From: Micromonospora acroterricola
GTDB taxonomy: Bacteria; Actinomycetota; Actinomycetes; Mycobacteriales; Micromonosporaceae
Length of the DNA stretch: 40,795 nt
Reading direction: 5' to 3'
Assembly: GCF_003172955.1 (NCBI RefSeq)
Contig: NZ_QGKR01000280.1
Coordinates: forward strand, 1-40,795
This document shows, in pieces, positions 32,921 through 39,736 of this stretch. The notes under the pieces were generated by a model. That model was not told the DNA's origin. It did no database searches and saw nothing but the letters and a program-made list of their open reading frames with translations. The first letter of the stretch is position 1. Each line of letters opens with the position of its first letter. The translations under genes were made by a program, and so were the position numbers.

Positions 32921-33886
32921 TCACCAGCGCGGCGGCCACCGGTCGTCGTCCCCCAACGGCGGCAGGTCGGTCAGCTTCTCCGGGTTGAGCTGGTTGAACA
33001 GCCCGGTGATCCGACCCTGGTGCACGGCGAACGCGGTGACCATGCGGATCGGCCGGCCGTCGCTGTACACCGTCTCCCACTGGAGGCCGAGCACGCCGTC
33101 GACCAGCACCGGCCGGGCCAGGACCCGTTGGGTGTACCGGCCGGCCCGGCCGAACAGGCCAAGCGCGAAGCGGCCCACCGCGTCCGCGCCGACGACCGGC
33201 CGGCGGGCCGCCGGGAAGTGCCCGCCCGAGTCGCCGACGAAGACCACGTCCGGCGCGAGCACCCGGAGCAGCGGGTCCAGCTCACCGGACTCGGTGGCGG
33301 CGACGAACGCTTCGAGCACCCGCCGCTGCTCGGCCGGGTCGGCGGTGTGCCGGGGCACGTCCGGCGCGGTGACCGCCCGCCGCGCCCGGGAGGCGAGCTG
33401 CCGGGCGGCCACCTCGGTGGTGCCGAGCACGTCGGCGACCCGGGCGAACGGCACCGCGAACACGTCGTGGAGCACGAGGGCGACCCGCTGCTCCGGCGCG
33501 AGCCGTTCCAGCACCACCAGCAGCGCCGTGCCCACCTGGTCGGTGCGGACCGCCCGTTCCGCCGGGTCGGGGGCGTACCCGTCGGTGGGCAGGCTGTCGC
33601 CCACCTGGCTCACCACCGGCTCCGGCAGCCACTGCCCGTGGTACGCCTCCCGCCGGACCCGGGCCGAGCGGAGCACGTCCAGGCAGATCCGGGCGCAGGT
33701 GGTGGTCAGCCAGGCGGACAGCTCGCGGATCTCGGCGCGGGCCGCCGGGTCGGCGAGGGCGCCGGCGTAGCGCAGCCAGGTCTCCTGCACCGCGTCCTCG
33801 GCCTCGCTGCGGCTGCCCAGCATCCGGTGGGCCACCGCGAGGAGTCGGCCCCGCTCCGCTTCGAACTCCGTCGCCAGGTCCCGCAC
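32921..33886 (-). CDS. ECF41-family RNA polymerase sigma factor (SigJ-like)
   Basis: A 321-residue extracytoplasmic-function sigma factor with a C-terminal SnoaL-like regulatory domain. Region 2 is LATEFEAERGRLLAVAHRMLGSRSEAEDAVQETWLRY (residues 4-40); region 4 is LAPEQRVALVLHDVFAVPFARVADVLGTTEVAARQLASRARR (about 130-175). The linker contains WLPEP, and the extension carries GDSGGH (in place of DGGGK) and NPEKL, the hallmark motifs of ECF41, where the extension modulates activity in place of an anti-sigma factor. The GTG at 33886 is the only reasonable start after the promoter. An ECF41-type promoter lies upstream, so it likely controls itself. The usual neighbour, a small oxidoreductase or carboxymuconolactone decarboxylase, is absent. 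Confidence 0.92.
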   Translation of the reverse strand: MRDLATEFEAERGRLLAVAHRMLGSRSEAEDAVQETWLRYAGALADPAARAEIRELSAWLTTTCARICLDVLRSARVRREAYHGQWLPEPVVSQVGDSLPTDGYAPDPAERAVRTDQVGTALLVVLERLAPEQRVALVLHDVFAVPFARVADVLGTTEVAARQLASRARRAVTAPDVPRHTADPAEQRRVLEAFVAATESGELDPLLRVLAPDVVFVGDSGGHFPAARRPVVGADAVGRFALGLFGRAGRYTQRVLARPVLVDGVLGLQWETVYSDGRPIRMVTAFAVHQGRITGLFNQLNPEKLTDLPPLGDDDRWPPRW

Positions 33887-33941
33887 GACCCACCACCCTT
33901 CCCGGCCGGCACCGTCCCGGCGTACATCCTCCTGCCAACTG

Positions 33942-33968
33942 GACGCGCCGGCCGCCCCGAACGTGACA
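33942..33968 (-). promoter_or_regulatory. ECF41-type autoregulatory promoter
   Basis: On the minus strand, TGTCAC (33968-33963) and CGTC (33945-33942) are separated by 17 bases, matching the TGTCACA/CGTC promoter known for ECF41 sigma factors. It lies 56 bases before the sigma factor GTG. Confidence 0.7.
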
Positions 33969-34030
33969 GCCGGGCCGTTGCGGAGGGCGCTCGGCGGGCG
34001 GAAGGTCCGCGGGTGGGTGATGATCCGAGG

Positions 34031-34972
34031 ATGAGCGAACCCGAGCAAGCGCAGATCGTGGCGCCGGTCGGCGGTTCCGTGCGGGAGTTGCTGCGGGTCA
34101 CCGCACCGGTGGATCTCGGCGCGATCGGCCCGCGGTCCACGCCCGGTCTGCCCGACGCGGAGGTGACCGGGGAGCACCGCAAGGCCTGGGCCCGCGAGCA
34201 GGTGGAGCTGGTCGGCGGCGAGCTGGGCCGGCAGCAGGAGATGCTCTTCGCGATGGCCAAGGCCGGCGCCGACCGGCCCGCGCGCCGGGTCCTGCTGGTG
34301 CTCCAGGCGATGGACTGTGGCGGCAAGGACGGCACGATCAAGCGGGTGGCCGGCGCGATGAACCCGCTGGGCCTGCACATCCGCTCGTTCGGCCCGCCCA
34401 CGCCCGAGGAGCTGCGGCACGACTTCCTGTGGCGGGTCCGCCGGGAACTGCCGCCGCCCGGGTACGTGGGGATGTTCAACCGTTCGCACTACGAGGACGT
34501 GCTGATCGCCCGGGTGGGCTCGCTGGTGCCGGAAGCCACCTGGCGGGCCCGCTATGACGAGATCAACTCGTTCGAGCGCGAGCTGGTCGAGGACGGCGTG
34601 ACCCTGGTCAAGGTGATGCTGCACATCTCGTACGCCGAGCAGGGCGAGCGGCTGCTGGAGCGGCTCACCGATCCCCGCAAGCACTGGAAGTACAACCCGT
34701 CGGACGTCGACTCCCGGGCGCGGTGGGACGACTACCAGGCCGCGTACGCCGAGGCGCTGAGCCGGTGCGGCACGGACGCCGCGCCCTGGTTCGTGGTGCC
34801 GGCGGACCGCAAGTGGTACCGGGACTGGGCGGTGGCCCACCTCCTGCGAGAGACGTTCGACACGCTTGATCTGGGGTATCCGGCTGCGGATTTCGACGTG
34901 GCGCACGAGCGGGAGCGGCTTTGCGCTGGGGACGCGGGGGCAGATGGGACGCCCGAGATGAACGGCAGGTGA
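34031..34972 (+). CDS. ppk2: Polyphosphate kinase 2 family protein
   Basis: A 313-residue PPK2 enzyme, which transfers phosphate between polyphosphate and nucleotides. The P-loop is LLVLQAMDCGGKDGTIKRV with D95, K99 and D100; the second motif is VGMFNRSHYEDVLIARV (about 150-166), and the lid region is RKHWKYNPSDVDSRARWDDYQAAY (about 215-240). Length and spacing fit single-domain PPK2. In class assignment the sequence alone does not separate ADP- from AMP-phosphorylating types. The ATG at 34031 has only a GAGG directly adjacent, so initiation efficiency is unclear. The gene lies just upstream of the DUF47-PiT operon, and the PHO-box-like repeats overlap its last codons, linking polyphosphate and phosphate transport. 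Confidence 0.93.
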   Translation: MSEPEQAQIVAPVGGSVRELLRVTAPVDLGAIGPRSTPGLPDAEVTGEHRKAWAREQVELVGGELGRQQEMLFAMAKAGADRPARRVLLVLQAMDCGGKDGTIKRVAGAMNPLGLHIRSFGPPTPEELRHDFLWRVRRELPPPGYVGMFNRSHYEDVLIARVGSLVPEATWRARYDEINSFERELVEDGVTLVKVMLHISYAEQGERLLERLTDPRKHWKYNPSDVDSRARWDDYQAAYAEALSRCGTDAAPWFVVPADRKWYRDWAVAHLLRETFDTLDLGYPAADFDVAHERERLCAGDAGADGTPEMNGR

Positions 34973-34989
34973 ACGACCGGTGAATGAGG
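34957..34989. promoter_or_regulatory. PHO-box-like triple direct repeat
   Basis: Three consecutive 11-base units, GATGAACGGCA, GGTGAACGACC and GGTGAATGAGG, are the reverse complement of the GTTCACC-type direct repeats bound by PhoP in streptomycetes. They overlap the ppk2 stop. A -10 (TAGCAT, 35034-35039) with a poor -35 (GAATTC, 35011-35016) follows, as expected for an activator-dependent promoter. Confidence 0.7.
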
Positions 34990-35102
34990 CCCGACCAGGG
35001 GTGGGCCGCCGAATTCGCTGTTCCGCCGTTTCCTAGCATTCACCGGGCGGGTACCTCCACGGAGCGCCGCCACCCTTCCACCGACGCGACGAGGTCTGTG
35101 CT

Positions 35103-35729
35103 GTGAAGTTTTCCTTCCGCCCCACCGAGGGCGCCTTCTACGAGCTCTTCACCAGGGCCGCGCAGAACCTGGTCCGGGGCACCGCGCTGCTGAACGAGCT
35201 GGCCCTGCCCGGCGTCGACGTGCAGTCGGTCAGCGAGCGGCTGACCGAGGTCGAGCACGACAGCGACCAGATCACCCACGAGCTGTACAAGAAGATCAAC
35301 TCGACCTTCATCACGCCGTTCGACCGGGAGGACATCTACCGGCTCGGCTCGCTGCTCGACGACGTGATGGACCACCTGGAGGCGGTCGGCGACCTGCTCT
35401 ACCTGTACGGGCTGACCGAACTGCCGGCGCTGCCCCGCGAGCTGCACGAGATGGTGAACGTGCTCGACCAGCAGGCCAAGCTGACCGCCGACGCGATGCC
35501 GCGGCTGAAGTCGATGAAGGACCTCGAGGACTACTGGATCGAGTGCAACCGGCTGGAGAACGAGGGCGACCGGATCAACCGGCAGTTGCTCGTCCGCCTC
35601 TTCTCCGGCGAGTACGACGCGTTGACCGTGCTGAAGATGAAGGAGGTCGCCGACGAGCTGGAGGCCGCCTGCGACGCCTTCGAGCACGTGGCGAACACGG
35701 TCGAGACCATCGCGGTCAAGGAGTCCTGA
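35103..35729 (+). CDS. DUF47 (PhoU-like) phosphate transport regulator
   Basis: A 208-residue all-helical protein of the DUF47/PhoU-like family. It begins MKFSFRPTEGAFYELFTRAAQNLVRGTALLNEL and contains the EHDSDQITHELYKKINSTFITPFDREDIYRLGSLLDDVMD block that defines the family, where E/D residues coordinate metal in PhoU folds. The second repeat has CNRLENEGDRINRQLLVRLF. It is soluble and cytosolic. These proteins pair with PiT transporters and are thought to adjust phosphate uptake. The GTG at 35103 has GAGG about 10 bases upstream. The next gene, PiT, starts 4 bases after its stop, so the two form an operon behind the PHO-box-like repeat. Confidence 0.93.
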   Translation: MKFSFRPTEGAFYELFTRAAQNLVRGTALLNELALPGVDVQSVSERLTEVEHDSDQITHELYKKINSTFITPFDREDIYRLGSLLDDVMDHLEAVGDLLYLYGLTELPALPRELHEMVNVLDQQAKLTADAMPRLKSMKDLEDYWIECNRLENEGDRINRQLLVRLFSGEYDALTVLKMKEVADELEAACDAFEHVANTVETIAVKES

Positions 35730-35733
35730 TCCT

Positions 35734-36747
35734 GTGACTGTGACACCCGAACTCATCGCCGTGCTGGCGGTGATCGGGGTAGCCCTGGCGTTCGACTACA
35801 CCAATGGCTTCCACGACGCCGCCAACGCGATCGCGACCAGCGTCTCCACCCGGGCGCTGACACCCCGGATCGCCCTCGGGCTCGCCGCGGTCGGCAACTT
35901 CATCGGCGCCCACTTCGGCGCCGGAGTGGCCAAGACCGTCGGCGACGGCCTGGTCACCCTGCCCACCGGCGTGAGCAGTCTCGGCGTGGTCTTCGCCGGG
36001 GTGCTCGGCGCCATCGCCTGGAACCTGATCACCTGGTACTTCGGCCTGCCCTCGTCGTCCTCCCACGCGCTCTTCGGCGGCCTGGTCGGCGCGACCCTGC
36101 TGTCCGCTGGCGGCATCGTGCAGTGGGGCAACATCGGCGTGAAGGTGCTGTTGCCGATGGTGCTGTCGCCCATCGTCGGCCTCACCCTCGGTTACCTGCT
36201 GATGCTGGCCATCCTCTGGCTGTTCCGGAAGGGGCAGCCGGGCAAGCTCAACCGGGGCTTCCGCTGGGCGCAGACCGCCTCGGCGGCCGCCATGTCGGTC
36301 GGCCACGGCATGCAGGACGCCGCGAAGACCATGGGCATCGTGGTGCTGGCGCTCTACACCGGCGGTTTCCAGGAGAGCAAGACCCACATCCCCGGCTGGG
36401 TGTTCTGGACCTCGGCGACCATGCTGGCCCTCGGCACGTACGCCGGCGGTTGGCGGATCATCCGAACCCTCGGTCGCAAGATCATCGACCTGGGGCCGCC
36501 GGAGGGCTTCGCCGCCGAGACGGTGGCCAGCGCGGTGCTCTACTTCAACGCCCTGGTGCTCAAGGCGCCGATCTCCACCACCCACACGATCACCTCGGCG
36601 ATCATGGGCGTGGGCGCGACCAAGCGGCTCTCCGCGGTCCGCTGGAACGTCGCCGGCAACATCGTGATCGCCTGGATCATCACGTTCCCGGCCGCCGCGC
36701 TGATCGCCTGCGTCACCTACCTGCTGGTCCGGCCGCTCTTCGGCTGA
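35734..36747 (+). CDS. pit: PiT family inorganic phosphate transporter
   Basis: A 337-residue low-affinity phosphate/cation symporter. Both PiT signature motifs are present: near the N-terminus FDYTNGFHDAANAIATS and near the C-terminus NALVLKAPISTTHTITSAIMG. About ten hydrophobic helices are visible, including GLAAVGNFIGAHFG, VVFAGVLGAIAWNLITWYFG, LPSSSSHALFGGLVGATLL and VLLPMVLSPIVGLTLGYLLML. Phosphate enters as a neutral metal-phosphate complex with protons in bacterial members. The GTG at 35734 is preceded by AAGGAG, 10 bases upstream, inside the end of the DUF47 gene, which indicates translational coupling. In Streptomyces a similar DUF47-PiT pair is under PhoP control. Confidence 0.95.
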   Translation: MTVTPELIAVLAVIGVALAFDYTNGFHDAANAIATSVSTRALTPRIALGLAAVGNFIGAHFGAGVAKTVGDGLVTLPTGVSSLGVVFAGVLGAIAWNLITWYFGLPSSSSHALFGGLVGATLLSAGGIVQWGNIGVKVLLPMVLSPIVGLTLGYLLMLAILWLFRKGQPGKLNRGFRWAQTASAAAMSVGHGMQDAAKTMGIVVLALYTGGFQESKTHIPGWVFWTSATMLALGTYAGGWRIIRTLGRKIIDLGPPEGFAAETVASAVLYFNALVLKAPISTTHTITSAIMGVGATKRLSAVRWNVAGNIVIAWIITFPAAALIACVTYLLVRPLFG

Positions 36748-36762
36748 CCGAACGGGCGTGCG

Positions 36763-36808
36763 GGAGAGGGCCCCTTGTCGACGCTGGCGTTGGCAAGGGG
36801 CCCTTTCC
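36763..36808. terminator. Long palindromic terminator after PiT
   Basis: GGAGAGGGCCCCTTG (36763-36777) pairs with CAAGGGGCCCTTTCC (36794-36808) over 15 bp, and the inner TCGACGC with GCGTTGG continues the stem. It lies between convergent genes. The GGGCCCCTT / AAGGGGCCC core resembles palindromes I associate with intergenic spaces of Micromonospora-type genomes. Confidence 0.8.
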
Positions 36809-36809
36809 T

Positions 36810-37778
36810 TCACACGTAGCGGACGCCGATCTGCTCGCGTACCGCGTCCAGCAGGCCCATCACCTCGAGGGTGGCGGCGTGCGGGACCAGCGGGCTCTCG
36901 GTCAGCCCGGCGGCCAGGCACCGCTGCACCTCGATCGCCTCGTACTGGTAGCCGCCCCCGACCCCGTCACCCGAGATCGTCTCCGGCTCGGCGTCGGCAC
37001 GGTGCAGGGTCAGTGAACCCGGCCGGAAGAACGGCTCCGGCAGGTCGATCCGCCCGGTGCTGCCGGTGATCGAGGCCGTCAGCCCGCTCGCCCCGACCAT
37101 GCCGCAGCTCAGGGTGGCCAGCGCGCCGGTGTCGTAGCCGAACAGGACGCCCGTGTTCTCGTCCACGCCCTCGGGGCTGATCTGCGCCCAGGACCGGATG
37201 TGCTGCGGCACGCCGAGCAGCAGGTGGGCCAGGCTGATCGGGTAGATCCCCAGGTCGAGCAGGGCGCCCCCGCCGAGCGCCAGGGCGCGCATCCGGTGCT
37301 CCGGCGGGAACGGCCCGGCCACCCCGAAGTCGGCCCGGACGCCGCTCACCGTGCCGATCGCGCCCTCCGCGATCAGCTCGGCCGCCCGCAGAATCACCGG
37401 GTTGGTCCGCATCCACATGGCCTCCATCAGGAAGACCCCGGCGGCGCGGGCGGTGTCCACCAGCTCGGTGCTGCTGGCCAGGTCGAGGGTGAACGGCTTC
37501 TCCAGCAGCACCGCGCGCCCGGCCGTCAGGCAGGTCATCGCCGCCTCGTAGTGGGCGGTGTGCGGGGTCGCCACGTAGATCACGTCGACCTCCGGGTCGG
37601 CGGCCAGCTCCACCCACGAGCCGTACGCCCGCTGCGCGCCGTGCCTGTCGGCGAAGCGCTGCGCGCTGTCCGCGGCGCGGGAGCCGACCGCGACCAGTTC
37701 GGCGTCCGGCACCAGCCGGAGGTCTTCGGCGAAACGGCTGGCGATGTGGCCGGTGGCCAGGATGCCCCAACGAGTCAT
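36810..37778 (-). CDS. Gfo/Idh/MocA-family oxidoreductase
   Basis: A 322-residue NAD(P)-dependent dehydrogenase. The Rossmann domain opens with WGILATGHIASRFAEDL (the G-x-G-x-x-A/S pattern), followed by VDVIYVATPHTAHYEAAMTCL and VLLEKPFTLD, where EKP is the family signature carrying the catalytic/cofactor lysine. The C-terminal domain has GGGALLDLGIYPISLAHLLLG with the DxGxY motif. The ATPHTAHYE and WMRTNPV segments resemble trans-1,2-dihydrobenzene diol dehydrogenase and glucose-fructose oxidoreductase-type members; the sugar or diol substrate is not known. TAGCGT lies 6 bases before the ATG at 37778, suggesting leaderless transcription. It is divergent from the NUDIX gene, with a palindromic element between. 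Confidence 0.9.
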   Translation of the reverse strand: MTRWGILATGHIASRFAEDLRLVPDAELVAVGSRAADSAQRFADRHGAQRAYGSWVELAADPEVDVIYVATPHTAHYEAAMTCLTAGRAVLLEKPFTLDLASSTELVDTARAAGVFLMEAMWMRTNPVILRAAELIAEGAIGTVSGVRADFGVAGPFPPEHRMRALALGGGALLDLGIYPISLAHLLLGVPQHIRSWAQISPEGVDENTGVLFGYDTGALATLSCGMVGASGLTASITGSTGRIDLPEPFFRPGSLTLHRADAEPETISGDGVGGGYQYEAIEVQRCLAAGLTESPLVPHAATLEVMGLLDAVREQIGVRYV

Positions 37779-37900
37779 GTCGGCACGCTAGCCGAGCCGG
37801 GTGAACGACCGACCGCCCGGCTGCCGCCGGCTCATCCGTCGGGAGCCCGGTGTGGTCCCGGTCGCCCCGCCGCTCCGGCCGGCCGACCCCTGCCCATCCC

Positions 37901-37969
37901 CTTTGCTCTGCTTACACGGACGCGACAGTCGGCGACCGTTTCTGTTGCGTGGGTTGAAGCAGAGCAAAG
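37901..37969. repeat. 69-base palindromic element in a divergent intergenic region
   Basis: CTTTGCTCTGCTT (37901-37913) and AAGCAGAGCAAAG (37957-37969) are a perfect 13-bp inverted repeat. Inside, CGCGACAG pairs with CTGTTGCG and CGG-CGA-CCG forms the tip, so the whole element folds as one interrupted stem-loop. The arms are much richer in A+T than the surroundings. It lies between the starts of two divergent genes (37778 and 38041), so it is not a normal terminator. The rest of the 262-base gap shows only the two -10 boxes. Confidence 0.7.
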
Positions 37970-38040
37970 GGCGGTCCCGGCGGAACTGACCGGCGCACCA
38001 GCCGGGCGGGGGCCGCCGGTCGGGGAACTAGGCTCGCGGC

Positions 38041-38874
38041 ATGACGATCGACAGTGACGGCTTCGCCGCCCCGGCCGCCCTGGTCGAGCACGCGCGCCGG
38101 TTCCGGGCCGAGGGCGGCACCCCGGCGGTGCCCCGGGTCGCGGCCACCGTGTTGCTGCTGCGTCCGACCGGCGTCGACTTCGAGGTGTACGTCATCCGCC
38201 GGGTCGCCGCGATGACCTTCGGCGGGATGTACGCCTTCCCCGGCGGCGGGGTGGACCGCTCCGACTCGGAGGCACACCTGGACTGGGCCGGCCCGGCGCC
38301 GGGGGAGTGGGCGGGCCGCCTGGGGGTGGCACCGAGCGCCGCGCAGGCGGTGGTCTGCGCCGCCGCCCGGGAGGTCTTCGAGGAGGCCGGCGTGCTGCTC
38401 GCGGGCCCCGACCCGGCGACCGTGGTGGGTGACGTCAGCGGCGACGACTGGGAGGCGGCCCGGCAGGACCTGGAGGGGCGCCGGCTGGGCTTCGCCGCGC
38501 TGCTCGCCGACCGGCGCCTGACGCTGCGCTCGGACCTGCTGCTGCCGTGGAGCCGGTGGATCACCCCGGAGTTCGAGCCGCGCCGCTTCGACACGTACTT
38601 CTTCGTCGCCCTGCTGCCTGAGGGGCAGCGGACCCGCGACGTCTCCGGCGAGGCCGACCACACCCTGTGGATCCGCCCGGCGGACGCGCTGGCCCGGGCC
38701 GGGGCGGGCGAGCTGACCATGCTGCCGCCGACCCTCGTCACGTTGGCCCAGGTGGCGGCCGCCGGCGACCTGGCCGGAGTGGCGCGGGCGGCGGCCGACC
38801 GGGACGCCGCCACCCCGGTCACCCCACGCCTGGACTTCCCGGCCGACGGCGAGCCCCGCTTCGTGCTCGGCTGA
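38041..38874 (+). CDS. NUDIX hydrolase, long-insert type
   Basis: A 277-residue NUDIX-fold enzyme. The Nudix box is split: PGGGVD (68-72) is followed by an insert of about 37 residues before AAREVFEEAGVLL (residues 108-120), which holds the catalytic metal ligands E111, E114 and E115. This arrangement occurs in NUDT19-like acyl-CoA/CoA diphosphatases and in many actinobacterial homologues. Further landmarks are VYVIRRVAAMTFGGMYAFPGGG and LLLPWSRWITPEFEPRRFDTYFFVALLPEGQ, also family-typical. The substrate is probably a CoA derivative, but this is inference from the architecture. TAGGCT lies 6 bases before the ATG, consistent with leaderless transcription. Confidence 0.9.
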   Translation: MTIDSDGFAAPAALVEHARRFRAEGGTPAVPRVAATVLLLRPTGVDFEVYVIRRVAAMTFGGMYAFPGGGVDRSDSEAHLDWAGPAPGEWAGRLGVAPSAAQAVVCAAAREVFEEAGVLLAGPDPATVVGDVSGDDWEAARQDLEGRRLGFAALLADRRLTLRSDLLLPWSRWITPEFEPRRFDTYFFVALLPEGQRTRDVSGEADHTLWIRPADALARAGAGELTMLPPTLVTLAQVAAAGDLAGVARAAADRDAATPVTPRLDFPADGEPRFVLG

Positions 38875-38889
38875 CCCCCGGGGTACGCC

Positions 38890-38922
38890 GAGGGGCGCCG
38901 GTCAGCTCGACCGACGCCCCTC
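38890..38922. terminator. Bidirectional terminator between the NUDIX gene and pstB
   Basis: GAGGGGCGCCGGTC pairs with GACCGACGCCCCTC over 14 positions with one mismatch; the loop is AGCTC. The flanking genes are convergent. Confidence 0.8.
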
Positions 38923-38942
38923 ACGGACCAGGTTCCAGCGGC

Positions 38943-39719
38943 TCAGCCGAAGCGGCCGGTGATGTAGTCCTCGGTCTTCTTCACGCTCGGGTTGCTGAAG
39001 ATCTTCTGGGTGTTGTCGTACTCGATCAGCCGGCCCGGGTCGCCGGTCTTCTCGATGGAGAAGAAGGCGGTCCGGTCCGACACGCGGGCGGCCTGCTGCA
39101 TGTTGTGCGTCACGATGACGATCGTGAACTTGTCCTTGAGCTGGAACATCAGGTCCTCGATCGCCAGGGTGGAGATCGGGTCCAGCGCCGAGCACGGCTC
39201 GTCCATCAGCACCACCTGCGGCTCGACCGCGATGGTCCGGGCGATGCAGAGCCGCTGCTGCTGACCGCCGGAGAGGCCCGCGCCCGGCTTGCCCAGCCGG
39301 TCCTTGACCTCGTCCCACAGGTTCGCCGAGCGCAGCGCCTTCTCGGCCGCCTCCTCCAGGATCGACTTGCGGCGGACGCCGTTGAGCTTCAGCCCGGCCA
39401 CCACGTTCTCGAAGATGCTCATGGTGGGGAACGGGTTCGGCCGCTGGAAGACCATGCCGATGGTGCGCCGGACGGCGGTGACGTCGACGTCCCGGTGGTA
39501 GATGTCCTGGTCGTCGATCGTGAGGCTGCCCTCGACCCGGGCCCCCGGCAGCACCTCGTGCATCCGGTTGATCGACCGCAGGAAGGTGGACTTGCCGCAG
39601 CCGGACGGGCCGATCAGGGCGGTGACCGTCTTCGGCTCGACGGTCAGGTTGATGTTCTCGATGGCCTTGAAGGCACCGTAGTAGGCGGTGACGTTCGAGG
39701 CTTCGATGCGCTTGGCCAT
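38943..39719 (-). CDS. pstB: Phosphate ABC transporter ATP-binding protein
   Basis: A 258-residue ATPase of the high-affinity Pst phosphate importer. Walker A is GPSGCGKST (37-45), the signature is LSGGQQQRL, Walker B is [13 protein letters not shown] and the H-loop is [33 protein letters not shown] at the start, and the [30 protein letters not shown] segments, are PstB-specific. It binds the cytosolic face of PstA/PstC. The ATG at 39719 is chosen because GGAGG lies 7 bases upstream; an in-frame ATG at 39740 overlaps the pstA stop as ATGA and is an alternative that would couple translation. It is the last gene of a pst operon that enters from the right edge, and is the usual Pho-regulon target. 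Confidence 0.96.
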   Translation of the reverse strand: MAKRIEASNVTAYYGAFKAIENINLTVEPKTVTALIGPSGCGKSTFLRSINRMHEVLPGARVEGSLTIDDQDIYHRDVDVTAVRRTIGMVFQRPNPFPTMSIFENVVAGLKLNGVRRKSILEEAAEKALRSANLWDEVKDRLGKPGAGLSGGQQQRLCIARTIAVEPQVVLMDEPCSALDPISTLAIEDLMFQLKDKFTIVIVTHNMQQAARVSDRTAFFSIEKTGDPGRLIEYDNTQKIFSNPSVKKTEDYITGRFG

Positions 39720-39736
39720 GGTGGTACCTCCGGGGT

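Noticed and set aside
33890..33926. Upstream frame starting ATG right after GGAGG in the sigma factor leader
   Set aside because: The ribosome site touches the ATG with no spacing, and the frame is out of phase with the sigma factor and resembles nothing.
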